Source: JBDLRH01 sp039800165 (GTDB taxonomy: Bacteria > Pseudomonadota > Gammaproteobacteria > Burkholderiales > Burkholderiaceae_C). Taken from it: a stretch of 64,000 bases of DNA. The stretch's first letter is position 1, and every line of letters starts with the position of its first letter. The notes under the pieces are model-generated. The model was not told where the DNA came from. It searched no databases and saw only the letters and a list, made by a program, of their open reading frames with translations. A program made the position numbers and the translations under genes. This document shows, one piece after another, positions 52,626 to 61,647 of the stretch. Location of the stretch: positions 8,830 through 72,829 of the forward strand of contig JBDLRH010000042.1 of the NCBI GenBank assembly GCA_039800165.1, written 5' to 3'.

Positions 52626-53923
52626 GGTGTGCCGTGAAACAAGTCGAGCTGCGGCGACGACCGTGCCGCAGGCGGTGCGGTCAGCCGCGTGCGCAGGTCG
52701 CTTGCATCCAGCGCCAGCGGGCTGTGACCCGGCACAGTGATGAAGGGCAGCACCTTGGCCAGCGGCACCTGCAGCCGGTCGAGGTCGTCGCGGTGCAAGC
52801 GGCGCACCCGGCGCGCGGCCAGCAGCCGCTGTACCGAGCGCACGCCCAGGCCCGGCACGCGCAGCAGCATCTCGCGCGGCGCGCGGTTCAGGTCCACCGG
52901 AAAGCGCTCGCGGTGCGCCAGCGCCCAAGCGAGCTTCGGGTCCACCTGCAGGTCGAGCATGCCGGTGCGTGCGTCGGCCACGATCTCGTCGTGGCGGTAG
53001 CCGTAAAAGCGCAGCAGCCAGTCGGCCTGGTACAGCCGGTGCTCGCGCACCAGCGGCGGCGCCTTCAGCGGCAGCGCGCTCGATGCATCGGGAATCGGGC
53101 TGAAGGCCGAGTAGTACACCCGCCGCAGCCGGTGCTGGCCGTACAGGCGCGCGCTGGTGGCCAGGATCTCGCGATCGGCGGTGGCGTCGGCGCCCACGAT
53201 CATCTGCGTGCTCTGGCCACCCGGCGCAAAGCGCGGCGCAGCAGCGCGACGGGCCGGCCCGCGCGGCAGCACCGCCACCGTGCGCGACTGCGCAGCGCGT
53301 GCCTCGCGCGACTCGTCGATGTGCAGCTTCAGCCGCCCCATGCTGCGCTCGATGGCACGGGCGTCCTTCTCGGGCGCCAGCCGCACCAGGCTGTGCGCGG
53401 TGGGCAGTTCGATGTTGATGCTCAGCCGGTCGGCGTACAGCCCGGCGCGTGCCAGCAGTTCGGGTGCCGCGTCGGGGATGGTCTTGAGGTGGATGTAGCC
53501 GCGAAAGTCGTGCTCCTCGCGCAGGCGCCTCGCCACCTCGACCACCTGCTCCATCGTGTAGTCGGGGCTGCGGATGATGCCGCTGGACAGGAACAGGCCC
53601 TCGATGCAGTTGCGGCGGTAGAAGTCCAGCGTGAGGTTTACCACCTCGTCAATGGAAAAGCGCGCGCGCGGCACATTGCTCGACACCCGGTTGACGCAGT
53701 ACAGGCAGTCGTAGACGCACCAGTTGGTCAGCAGGATCTTCAGCAGCGAGATGCAGCGGCCATCGGGCGCGTAGCTGTGGCAGATGCCGGTGCCCTCGGT
53801 CGAGCCGATGCCGCCCGGAGTGCGCGAGTTGCGCGAGTCGCGGCGCTCGCTGCCGCTGGAGGCGCACGAGGCGTCGTACTTGGCCGCGTCGGCCAGGATG
53901 GAAAGCTTGGTATTCAGGTCCAC
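52622..53923 (-). CDS. Radical-SAM protein, putative DNA modification/repair (TIGR03916-like)
   Basis: This 433-residue radical-SAM enzyme has the [4Fe-4S] cluster motif CxxxCxxC in LLTNWCVYDCLYCVNR. The family-typical start is LSILADAAKYDASCASSGS...GICHSYAPDGRCISLLK, and FYRRNCIEGLFLSSGI follows. Near the C-terminus, REMLLRVPGLGVRSVQRLL looks like a helix-hairpin-helix DNA-binding motif. The start is a GTG that lies inside or next to a LexA-type box, with no ribosome-binding site upstream. The family is conserved but has no proven reaction; a DNA-repair role is inferred from its partner and SOS-type control. Confidence 0.9.
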   Translation of the reverse strand: MDLNTKLSILADAAKYDASCASSGSERRDSRNSRTPGGIGSTEGTGICHSYAPDGRCISLLKILLTNWCVYDCLYCVNRVSSNVPRARFSIDEVVNLTLDFYRRNCIEGLFLSSGIIRSPDYTMEQVVEVARRLREEHDFRGYIHLKTIPDAAPELLARAGLYADRLSINIELPTAHSLVRLAPEKDARAIERSMGRLKLHIDESREARAAQSRTVAVLPRGPARRAAAPRFAPGGQSTQMIVGADATADREILATSARLYGQHRLRRVYYSAFSPIPDASSALPLKAPPLVREHRLYQADWLLRFYGYRHDEIVADARTGMLDLQVDPKLAWALAHRERFPVDLNRAPREMLLRVPGLGVRSVQRLLAARRVRRLHRDDLDRLQVPLAKVLPFITVPGHSPLALDASDLRTRLTAPPAARSSPQLDLFHGTP

Positions 53924-53940
53924 TGTGCAAATATACAGTG
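53921..53940. promoter_or_regulatory. LexA (SOS) box at the radical-SAM operon start
   Basis: CTGT-N8-ACAG (53923-53938), extended to CACTGT/ACAGTG, is a perfect match to the proteobacterial LexA consensus. It overlaps the GTG start codon of the radical-SAM gene. Inside it, read on the minus strand, TATATT can act as a -10 whose predicted start site falls at or within a few bases of the GTG, which would give a leaderless mRNA. Confidence 0.85.
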
Positions 53941-53964
53941 GTCCTGCCGATCTTCAGCCGCCGC

Positions 53965-54795
53965 TTACGCTGGTGCGTGCTCCTGCATGCCGCGAATCGA
54001 TGCCTCGACCGCGGCAGCCACTGCCACCGGCCGCTCCATCGGCAGCAGGTGCGTGCCCTCGAGCAGCATGATGCGGCCGTGGGTCAGCCGCTCGGTCATC
54101 GCCATGCCCACCTGGCGCATCTCGGCCGAGCGCGTGCCGCCGACAAAGGCCGCGGGGCAGCGCAGCGGGTGGCGCTTGAGCAGCCGCTCCAGGTTGTCGG
54201 GCAGGGTGTTGTAGATGGCGGTCTCGATATCGCGGTCGAAGCTCAGCACGCGCTGGCCGTCCTCGTCGTCGTGGGTGCCATGCGCGATGTAGTCCGCCAG
54301 GCACTGCGGGTCCCAGTGGGCAAAAGCGCGCTTGTGGCGAAAGTGCTCCAGCGCCGCGGCTGCATCGGGCCAGCGGTGGCGCCGGTTGCGGCTGATCGCG
54401 CCGGGCGACAGCGCCCCCACCAGCTGGGTCTGCTTGAGCACGCTGACCGCGCTGGCGCGCCAGCCGCCGAGCACCGGCGAGTCGATCAGCACCACCCCGC
54501 GCACCAGCTCCGGGTGGCGCGCAGCGCACATCACGCTCAGAAAGCCACCCAGCGAATGGCCCACCAGCCACGGCCGCATGCCGCTGCGGTCGGCCTCGCG
54601 CTGCGCAAAGTCGTGCAGCTGGCGCACCAGGTGCGGCCAGTTGTTGGTGACCGGGTACTTGCTGTCGTGGCCGAACTTGTCCACCGCGCGCGGCGCAAAG
54701 CCGCGCTGGCGCAGGCTCTTGAGCAGCTGGGTGTAGGTGCCGCCAGGAAAGCTGTTGCCGTGCGCAAAGACCAGCGGGTCGTGCGCGGCGCTCAC
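53965..54795 (-). CDS. Alpha/beta hydrolase
   Basis: This 276-residue alpha/beta-fold hydrolase has the oxyanion-loop segment LVFAHGNSFPGGTYTQLL, the nucleophile elbow GHSLGG, an acidic residue after strand 6 and a late His in LEGTHLLPMERP. The GTG start at 54795 overlaps the Anbu gene stop (GTGA). The substrate is unknown. The overlap suggests coordinated expression with the proteasome-like peptidase. Confidence 0.87.
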   Translation of the reverse strand: MSAAHDPLVFAHGNSFPGGTYTQLLKSLRQRGFAPRAVDKFGHDSKYPVTNNWPHLVRQLHDFAQREADRSGMRPWLVGHSLGGFLSVMCAARHPELVRGVVLIDSPVLGGWRASAVSVLKQTQLVGALSPGAISRNRRHRWPDAAAALEHFRHKRAFAHWDPQCLADYIAHGTHDDEDGQRVLSFDRDIETAIYNTLPDNLERLLKRHPLRCPAAFVGGTRSAEMRQVGMAMTERLTHGRIMLLEGTHLLPMERPVAVAAAVEASIRGMQEHAPA

Positions 54796-55619
54796 ACCAG
54801 CTTTTCCTGCGGCGTGGTGATCTTCTTGAGCGGCTTGCTGCGCGCGGCCGGCACCATCAGCGGTGCTTCGGTCGCGCCGCCGTTCCACAGCGGGTCTTCG
54901 ATGCTGTCAAACACCTGGCGCAGGCGCTGGCCCCAGTTGCCGTTGAGCATGCGGAAGTAGGGGTTCTGCTCGTCGATGCAGACGATCTTGTCGGTCTGGA
55001 AGGTGTCGCGCTCGTACACCGCCAGGTCCATCGGCAGGCCCACCGACAGGTTGGACTTGAGGGTCGAGTCCATCGATACCAGCGCGCACTTGGCCGCCTC
55101 GTTGAGTGGCGTCTCGGGCGTGATCACCCGGTCAAGCACCGGCTTGCCGTACTTGGACTCGCCGATCTGGAAGTACGGCGTCTCCGACGTGGCCTCGATG
55201 AAGTTGCCCGCCGAATACACCTGGAACAGCCGCATGTTCTCGCCGCGGATCTGGCCGCCGAAGATCAGCGACACATTGAACTCCACCCCCGAGGCCTTGA
55301 GCGCCTGTGCATCGCGCTCATACACATGGCGCACCGCCGAGCCCAGCACCCGCGTGGCATCGAACATGCTTTTCGCGTTCCAGATGGTGATCGGGTCGCC
55401 GCCGTGCTCGTCGGGCAGCTGCTCGATCTGCAGGATTTCGCGCACCGACTGCGAGATGCTCAGGTTGCCCGCCGACAGCAGCACCATGAAGCGGTCGCCC
55501 GGCTTCTCGTAGACGATCATCTTGCGAAAGCTGCTGATCTGGTCCAGTCCGGCATTGGTGCGCGAGTCGGACAGGAAAACCAGCCCGGCATTGAGCTTGA
55601 CGGCAACGCAATAGGTCAT
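54792..55619 (-). CDS. Proteasome-type peptidase (Anbu family)
   Basis: This 275-residue protein begins MTYCVAVKLNAGLVFLSDSRTNAGLDQISSFRKM. It matches the Anbu family of ancestral proteasome-like Ntn hydrolases, with Thr2 as the probable nucleophile after removal of Met1. LLSAGNLSISQSV, QIGESKYGKPVLDR and STLKSNLSVGLPMDLAVY are further family segments. Many Anbu loci also hold an ATP-grasp/alpha-E/transglutaminase set; that set is absent here. It lies 34 bases downstream of mutS on the same strand. Its physiological substrate is not known. Confidence 0.92.
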   Translation of the reverse strand: MTYCVAVKLNAGLVFLSDSRTNAGLDQISSFRKMIVYEKPGDRFMVLLSAGNLSISQSVREILQIEQLPDEHGGDPITIWNAKSMFDATRVLGSAVRHVYERDAQALKASGVEFNVSLIFGGQIRGENMRLFQVYSAGNFIEATSETPYFQIGESKYGKPVLDRVITPETPLNEAAKCALVSMDSTLKSNLSVGLPMDLAVYERDTFQTDKIVCIDEQNPYFRMLNGNWGQRLRQVFDSIEDPLWNGGATEAPLMVPAARSKPLKKITTPQEKLV

Positions 55620-55653
55620 GGCGGTGTATCGGAAGGCGTTGGGCGAAGTGTAG

Positions 55654-58320
55654 TCAGCCCAGCAGCTTGCGCAGCGCGTACAGCGCATCCAGCGCCTCGC
55701 GCGGGCTCAAGGCATCCGGGTCGAGGGCGGCCAGCGCGGCTTCCACCGCCGAGGGCGCGGGTGCTTCGGCCGCAGGCGGCGGCGCGAACAGGTCCACCTG
55801 CGCGCGGTCTTGTGCCTGGCGTGCCTCCAGCGAGGCGAGCGCCGCGCGGGCGTGCTGCAGCACCGGTGCGGGCATGCCGGCGAGCCGCGCCACCTGCACC
55901 CCGTAGCTGCGGCTGGCCGGGCCGGGCTGCAGCTCATGCAGAAAGACGATGTCGCTGCCTGATTCGGCGGCACTCACATGCATGTTCACCGCGCCGTGGT
56001 GCTTGGCCGGAAAGTCGGTCAGCTCGAAGTAGTGGGTGGCAAAAAGCACGAAGGCCTGGGTGCGGTCGTGCAGGTGCGCCGCGATGCCGGCGGCCAGCGC
56101 CAGCCCGTCGAAGGTGCTGGTGCCGCGGCCGATCTCGTCCATGAGCACCAGCGACTGCGGCGTGGCACTGCGCAGGATCTGCGCCGCCTCGGTCATCTCC
56201 AGCATGAAGGTGGACTGCGCATTGGCCAGGTCATCCGCCGCGCCGATGCGGGTGTGGATCGCATCGATCGGGCCGATGCGGCACGACTGCGCCGGCACAT
56301 ACGAGCCGATGCTCGCCAGCAGGCAGATGATCGCCACCTGCCGCATGTAGGTGCTCTTGCCACCCATGTTGGGGCCGGTGATCACCTGCATGCGCTGCTT
56401 CGGCCCCAGCTGCGTATCGTTCGCGATGAAGCTGCTGCCGGCGGACGTACCACGCTGCCCTGCGGTTTCGGCCAGGCGCGCCTCCACCACCGGGTGGCGG
56501 CCCGCGCGGATCTCGATGCCGGGCTCGCGCATGAACTGCGGCGCGCACCAGTGCAGCGTGACCGACCGCTCGGCCAGTGCGCACAGGGCGTCCAGCGTGG
56601 CAAGCGCACGCGCCAGCACGGTCAGCGCAGGTACCTGCGGCTGCAGGGCCTCCAGCAGCTGCTCGTACAGCCACTTCTCGCGCTGCAACGCGCGCTCTTG
56701 CGCGCTCAGCGCCTTGTCCTCGAAGGCCTTGAGTTCGGGGGTGATGAAGCGCTCGGCGTTCTTCATCGTCTGGCGGCGCCGGTAGTCGTCGGGCACCTTG
56801 TCCAGCTGTCCCTGCGTCACCTCGATGAAGAAGCCGTGCACCTTGTTGAACTGCACCCGCAGGTTGGCGATGCCGGTGCGCGCACGCTCGCGCTGCTCCA
56901 GGTCGAGCAGGAAGGCGTCGCAGTGCTGCTCGATGCCACGCAGCTCGTCCAGCTCGGCATCAAAGCCTGTGGCGATCACGCCGCCGTCGCGCACCATGGC
57001 GGAGGGCTCGTCGGCAATGGCGCGGGACAGGAGGGCTGCAACATCATGCGGCGGCTGCAGTGCGGGCGCCAGCGTGGCCAGCGCGTGGCCAGACATCGGC
57101 ACGCCGGCGCCGGCAACCTGCTGGAGGAGATCCGTCAATGTGGAGGCAAGCGCCTGCGATTGCGACATCGACTGCCGCAGGGCGGTCAGTTCGCGCGGTC
57201 GCACCTGCCGCAGGGCCAGCCGTGCGGTGATGCGCTCCACATCGCTGATGCGCCGCAGGTCGGCACGCAGCGCCTGCCACGGGCCCTCGCTCAGCGCGGC
57301 GATTGCCTGCAGCCGCTGCTGCGCTTCGGTGCGGTCGCGCTGCGGCTCCAGCAGCCAGCGGCGCAGCGCGCGGCTGCCCATGCCGCTTTGGCAGGTGTCC
57401 AGCAGCGACAGCAGCGTGGGGCTGTCCTCGCCGCGCAGCGTCTGCACCAGCTCGAGGTTGCGCCGGGTGGTCGCAGGCAGGTCGATCAGTGCGTCGCTGC
57501 GTTGCACCCTCAGCGTGTGCAGATGCGACAGCGCGCGGCCCTGGGTGTGCTCGGCAAACGACAGCAGTGCCGACGCGGCCGCATGGGCCAGCGCCAGCTC
57601 GCCGGCCTGCCATGCGTCCAGGCTTGCCGCCTGCAGTTGCTCGAGCAGCTTGCGTTGCCCCAGCGCGGCATCGAAGGTCCACGCCGGCCGCTCGGTCATG
57701 GTGAGGGCAGATGAGGTGCCGCCCTGTCGAAGGGCCTGCAGCCGCTGCAGCAGCGCGGGCGTGAGGTCGGCCGCATGCAGCAGTTCGCGCGGGGCGATGC
57801 GTGCCACCCAGGCCTCCAGCTCGTCGGCATCGCATTCAGCGAGTTGCAGCTCGCCTTGCGTCAGCGCCATCCAGGCCAGGCCCAGCCGCGCGCGCGGGCC
57901 CTGGTGCAGCGACAGCAGCAGCGCCTCGCGCTTGTCATTCAGCAGTTCGGCGTCGGTCAGCGTGCCCGGCGTGACCACCCGCACTACCTTGCGCTCCACC
58001 GGGCCCTTGCCGGCGCCCACCTCGCCGACCTGCTCGCAGATCGCCACCGACTCGCCGCAGGCGATCAGCCGCGCCAGGTAGCTTTCGACCGAATGGAAGG
58101 GTACGCCGGCCATCACCACCGGCTGGCCGGCCGACTGGCCGCGCTGGGTGAGCGTGATGTCGAGCAGCCGCACGGCCTTCTCGGCGTCGGCGTAGAACAG
58201 CTCGTAGAAGTCGCCCATCCGGTAGAACAGCAGCGTGTCCGGGTAGCCTGCCTTGAGCTGCAGGTACTGCTGCATCATCGGCGTGTGTGCCGACAGGTCC
58301 GGGGCCGGGGCGGTGTTCAC
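55654..58320 (-). CDS. mutS: DNA mismatch repair protein MutS
   Basis: MutS recognises mismatches and small loops. The mismatch-binding domain carries GDFYELF (Phe-x-Glu motif), and the ATPase domain carries Walker A GPNMGGKSTYMRQ, the signature region STFMLEMTEAAQIL and Walker B LVLMDEIGRGTSTFDGLALA. It has 888 residues, slightly longer than in E. coli (853). The C-terminal region ends in a helical tail as expected for tetramerisation. It is followed by the Anbu and hydrolase genes. Confidence 0.98.
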   Translation of the reverse strand: MNTAPAPDLSAHTPMMQQYLQLKAGYPDTLLFYRMGDFYELFYADAEKAVRLLDITLTQRGQSAGQPVVMAGVPFHSVESYLARLIACGESVAICEQVGEVGAGKGPVERKVVRVVTPGTLTDAELLNDKREALLLSLHQGPRARLGLAWMALTQGELQLAECDADELEAWVARIAPRELLHAADLTPALLQRLQALRQGGTSSALTMTERPAWTFDAALGQRKLLEQLQAASLDAWQAGELALAHAAASALLSFAEHTQGRALSHLHTLRVQRSDALIDLPATTRRNLELVQTLRGEDSPTLLSLLDTCQSGMGSRALRRWLLEPQRDRTEAQQRLQAIAALSEGPWQALRADLRRISDVERITARLALRQVRPRELTALRQSMSQSQALASTLTDLLQQVAGAGVPMSGHALATLAPALQPPHDVAALLSRAIADEPSAMVRDGGVIATGFDAELDELRGIEQHCDAFLLDLEQRERARTGIANLRVQFNKVHGFFIEVTQGQLDKVPDDYRRRQTMKNAERFITPELKAFEDKALSAQERALQREKWLYEQLLEALQPQVPALTVLARALATLDALCALAERSVTLHWCAPQFMREPGIEIRAGRHPVVEARLAETAGQRGTSAGSSFIANDTQLGPKQRMQVITGPNMGGKSTYMRQVAIICLLASIGSYVPAQSCRIGPIDAIHTRIGAADDLANAQSTFMLEMTEAAQILRSATPQSLVLMDEIGRGTSTFDGLALAAGIAAHLHDRTQAFVLFATHYFELTDFPAKHHGAVNMHVSAAESGSDIVFLHELQPGPASRSYGVQVARLAGMPAPVLQHARAALASLEARQAQDRAQVDLFAPPPAAEAPAPSAVEAALAALDPDALSPREALDALYALRKLLG

Positions 58321-58348
58321 GTCAGGCGCAAGGGATGAGGGGACGCTT

Positions 58349-58380
58349 CAGGGGCGCACGGTGACAGGGGCGCACGGTGA
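58349..58380. repeat. Perfect 2 x 16-bp tandem duplication
   Basis: CAGGGGCGCACGGTGA occurs twice, head to tail, in the 102-base gap between mutS and suhB. It is most likely a replication-slippage duplication; it could affect the leader of mutS. Confidence 0.8.
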
Positions 58381-58422
58381 TGGGCAAGGTCCTGCGCGCA
58401 ATCGTGTCCACGCTGCAACGGC

Positions 58423-59319
58423 TCAAAAGGGTGCATCCCCGTCGGCGGGCGCCGATGCGGTTGCGCCCGCGTCGCGCTGCGCCTCATGCACCGCCATCTT
58501 GTCGGCGGTGCTTGCGAACTTGCTGTACTTGCCGAGCAACTGCACCAGCTGGCCGTACACCCGCGGGTTGCCGGCCACACACTCTTTCTGGTCCAGGAAG
58601 TCGGCCTCTCCGGTGAAGTTGCCGATCAGGCCGCCGGCCTCGGTCACCAGCAGCGAGCCCGCCGCCACATCCCACGGCGACAGGCCGGTCTCGAAGAAGC
58701 CGTCGGTGAAGCCGGCGGCCACATAAGCCAGGTCAAGTGCTGCGGCGCCTGGGCGGCGCAGGCCGGCGGTGAGCTTCATCACGTCGCCCATCATGCGCAG
58801 GTAGGTGTTGAAGTCGTCGCCCGGGCGGAACGGAAAGCCGGTGGAGATGAGGCACTGCTTGAGCATCGTGCGCTTGCTCACCCGGATGCGGCGGTCGTTC
58901 ATGAAGGCGCCGCGGCCACGGGTGGCGGTGAACAGGTCGTTGCGCGTGGGGTCGTAGATGACGGCCTGCTCGATGCGGCCACGCACCTGCAGTGCGATGC
59001 TGACGCAATAGACCGGAAAGCCGTGGATGAAGTTGGTGGTGCCGTCCAGCGGATCGATGATCCACACATGGTCTGACTTGGGGTTGCCCTGGGTGCGGCC
59101 GGTCTCCTCGCCGAGGATGCCGTGGTCCGGGTAGGCGCCCAGCAGCGTGTCGATGATGGCCTGCTCGCTGGCGTGGTCCACCTCGGTCACGAAGTCGTTG
59201 ACCTGCTTTTGCGAGATGCGCACCGACTCGACGTCGAGTGCGGCGCGGTTGATGATCGCGCCGGCGGCGCGTGCGGCCTTGATGGCCACGTTGAGCATGG
59301 GATGCAGGCTGGACGACAT
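58423..59319 (-). CDS. suhB: Inositol-1-monophosphatase family protein (SuhB-like)
   Basis: This 298-residue Mg-dependent phosphatase has all three metal-site motifs: GEETGRT, IDPLDGTTNFIHGFP and WDVAAGSLLVTEAGG. E. coli SuhB also acts with NusA/NusG in rRNA transcription antitermination, which may apply here. It has an extra Ala/Asp-rich C-terminal tail. It is divergent from trmJ, as in other betaproteobacteria. Confidence 0.95.
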   Translation of the reverse strand: MSSSLHPMLNVAIKAARAAGAIINRAALDVESVRISQKQVNDFVTEVDHASEQAIIDTLLGAYPDHGILGEETGRTQGNPKSDHVWIIDPLDGTTNFIHGFPVYCVSIALQVRGRIEQAVIYDPTRNDLFTATRGRGAFMNDRRIRVSKRTMLKQCLISTGFPFRPGDDFNTYLRMMGDVMKLTAGLRRPGAAALDLAYVAAGFTDGFFETGLSPWDVAAGSLLVTEAGGLIGNFTGEADFLDQKECVAGNPRVYGQLVQLLGKYSKFASTADKMAVHEAQRDAGATASAPADGDAPF

Positions 59320-59446
59320 GGATTGTGGAACCTCTGCGGCACGCCACAGGTGTGGGGCACGCGTTGATCAGGAGCGGGCAAAGCGAGCGGGCGATGCCGC
59401 AGGCGACAATGCGCCGATTTTACGCCTTGGCCTGTACGCCGACCCC

Positions 59447-60235
59447 ATGCGCACCCGCTTCATCCTGATCGACACCAGCCACGCGGGCAATGTCGGCGCC
59501 GCGGCGCGCGCCCTGCGGGTGATGGGCTTTGATGAGCTGGTGCTGGTCAATCCGCGCCAGCGCGGCGTGCTGCGCACCGACGAGGCGATCCAGCGCGCCA
59601 GCGGCGCCAACGAGGTGCTGGCCCGCGCACGCATCGTCGCCACCCTGGACGAGGCGCTGGACGGCATCAGCCACCTGTGCGCCACCGCGATGACGCCGCG
59701 CGACTTCGGCCCGCCCACGCGCACGCCGCGCGAACACCTGACGGCGCTTGCGGCGCAGCTGCGGCCGCCCCAGGCGTCTTCCGGTGATGCATCTGCAGGT
59801 GATGCAGCGGCCGAGGGCACGGACGGCGGCGTGGGTTTCCTGTTCGGCCCCGAGCGCTTTGGCCTGAAGAACGAAGACGTGTACCGCTGCCATGTGTGCC
59901 TGAGCATCCCCACCGACCCCGCCTTCGGTTCGCTCAACCTCGCGGCAGCGGTGCAGGTGATCGCTTATGAATGGCGGCTGGCGCTGGGTGGCTTTGATGT
60001 GGTGCCGGCCACGCGCGAGCCGGTGCGGGCCGACGCGCAGGCGGTGGCTGGGCTGCTGTCGCACTGGGAGCAGGCGCTTGTGGAGATCGGCTTTCTGGAC
60101 CCGCAGGCGCCCAAGAAGCTGCTGCCGCGGCTCAACCAGCTGGTCAATCGCGCGTCACTCGCTGAAGAAGAAGTCCATATCCTGCGCGGGGTGGCCAAGG
60201 CCATGATCGACCTGGCGCACAAGGCGAAGCGGTAG
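59447..60235 (+). CDS. trmJ: tRNA (cytidine/uridine-2'-O-)-methyltransferase TrmJ
   Basis: This SPOUT-class methyltransferase has RFILIDTSHAGNVGAAARALRVMGFDELVLVNPR, the SAM-knot motifs FLFGPERFGLKNEDV and CHVCLSIPTDPAFGSLNLAAAVQV, and a C-terminal helical extension. In E. coli it methylates position 32 of tRNA. The ATG at 59447 (262 residues) is chosen because the upstream extension overlaps the divergent suhB. cysE follows 28 bases later. Confidence 0.94.
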   Translation: MRTRFILIDTSHAGNVGAAARALRVMGFDELVLVNPRQRGVLRTDEAIQRASGANEVLARARIVATLDEALDGISHLCATAMTPRDFGPPTRTPREHLTALAAQLRPPQASSGDASAGDAAAEGTDGGVGFLFGPERFGLKNEDVYRCHVCLSIPTDPAFGSLNLAAAVQVIAYEWRLALGGFDVVPATREPVRADAQAVAGLLSHWEQALVEIGFLDPQAPKKLLPRLNQLVNRASLAEEEVHILRGVAKAMIDLAHKAKR

Positions 60236-60263
60236 ACTGCCAGCCCCATTCGCTTCGGCCTTC

Positions 60264-61043
60264 ATGTTCGACCGCCTGCGTTCCGACATCCAGTGCATTC
60301 TTGAGCGCGACCCCGCGGCGCGCAGCACCTGGGAGGTCATCACCTGCTACCCCGGCCTGCATGCCATCTGGCTGCACCGGCCGGCGCACTGGTGCTGGAA
60401 CCATGGCCTGAAGTGGCTGGGCCGCTTCATCTCGCACTTCTCGCGCTGGCTGACCGGCATCGAGATCCACCCCGGCGCGAAGATCGGCAGCCGCGTCTTC
60501 TTTGATCACGCCATGGGCGTGGTAGTGGGCGAAACCGCCGAGATCGGTGACGGCTGCACCATCTACCAGGGCGTGACGCTGGGCGGCACCTCGCTGTACA
60601 AGGGCACCAAGCGGCACCCCACGCTGGGCCGCAATGTGGTGGTGAGTGCCGGTGCCAAGGTGCTGGGCGGATTCACCGTGGGCGACGGCGCGAAGATCGG
60701 CAGCAACGCGGTGGTGATCAAGCCGGTGCCCGCGGGCGCCACCGCAGTGGGCATTCCGGCGCGCATCATTCCCTCGAAGGAAGGCCACAGCGCCGACGTG
60801 ACCGAGCAGCGCGGTGAATCCAAGTTCACCGCCTACGGCATCACCAACGAAGACGACCCGCTGAGCCAGGCGATGAAGGGCCTGATCGGCAACGCTGCCA
60901 GCCAGGAGCACCAGATCGCCTTGCTGTGGAAGGCGATCGAGCAGTTGTCGGCCGGCGAGACGCGCAGCGACTGCGTGCCGGCCGATGCGCAGCGCCAGGA
61001 AAACTTCGAGGCCGACAAGCTCAACCAGCTGGTGGACCGGTAG
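60264..61043 (+). CDS. cysE: Serine O-acetyltransferase
   Basis: CysE makes O-acetylserine for cysteine synthesis. The 259-residue protein has an N-terminal helical region (MFDRLRSDIQCILERDPAARS) and a left-handed beta-helix. The latter includes IEIHPGAKIGSRVFFDHAMGVVVGETAEIGDGCTIYQGVTLGG, with the catalytic His. A C-terminal tail continues beyond the helix (EDDPLSQAMKGL...). The short form resembles the CysE found in the trmJ-cysE pair of Burkholderiales. Confidence 0.95.
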   Translation: MFDRLRSDIQCILERDPAARSTWEVITCYPGLHAIWLHRPAHWCWNHGLKWLGRFISHFSRWLTGIEIHPGAKIGSRVFFDHAMGVVVGETAEIGDGCTIYQGVTLGGTSLYKGTKRHPTLGRNVVVSAGAKVLGGFTVGDGAKIGSNAVVIKPVPAGATAVGIPARIIPSKEGHSADVTEQRGESKFTAYGITNEDDPLSQAMKGLIGNAASQEHQIALLWKAIEQLSAGETRSDCVPADAQRQENFEADKLNQLVDR

Positions 61044-61056
61044 GCACCGGCGCTGG

Positions 61057-61647
61057 CTATCGCGCAGGGCGGATCGCGCTCTTGGGCCGAAAGGCCTTGC
61101 ACACCGCGTCGTTCGTCTCGAGGTAGGGCCCGCCGATCAGGTCGATGCAGTAGGGCACCGCAGCAAAGATGCCCGGTACGACCTGCGTGCCGTCATCGGC
61201 CTTCAGGCCTTCCAGCGTCTCCTGAATCGACTTGGGCTGCCCGGGCAGGTTGATGATGAGGCTGCGGTCGCGGATCACCGCCACCTGACGCGACAGGATG
61301 GCGGTGGGCACGAAGCGCAGCGAGATCTGCCGCATCTGCTCGCCAAAGCCAGGCATCTCCTTGTGCGCCACCGCCAGCGTCGCCTCGGGCGTCACGTCGC
61401 GCAGGGCGGGCCCGGTGCCGCCGGTGGTCAGCACCAGCGAGCAGCCGGCATCCACCAGTTCGATCAAGGTGGCGCTGATGCGCTCGCGCTCGTCGGGGAT
61501 CAGCCGGGCCTCGAAGGTGATCGGGTTCTTCAGCGCGCGGCCCAGCCAGTCTTTCAGTGCGGGCAGGCCCTTGTCTTCATACACGCCACTGGAGGCGCGG
61601 TCGCTGATCGACACGATGCCGATCGTCACGCTGTCAAAGTTGCTCAT
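61057..61647 (-). CDS. mog: Molybdopterin adenylyltransferase
   Basis: Mog adenylylates molybdopterin before molybdate insertion. The 196-residue protein has IGIVSISDRASSGVYEDKGLPAL, the core LVLTTGGTGPALRDVTPEAT and LIINLPGQPKSIQETL. The ATG at 61647 overlaps the darP stop by 4 bases. It is convergent with cysE. Confidence 0.94.
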   Translation of the reverse strand: MSNFDSVTIGIVSISDRASSGVYEDKGLPALKDWLGRALKNPITFEARLIPDERERISATLIELVDAGCSLVLTTGGTGPALRDVTPEATLAVAHKEMPGFGEQMRQISLRFVPTAILSRQVAVIRDRSLIINLPGQPKSIQETLEGLKADDGTQVVPGIFAAVPYCIDLIGGPYLETNDAVCKAFRPKSAIRPAR

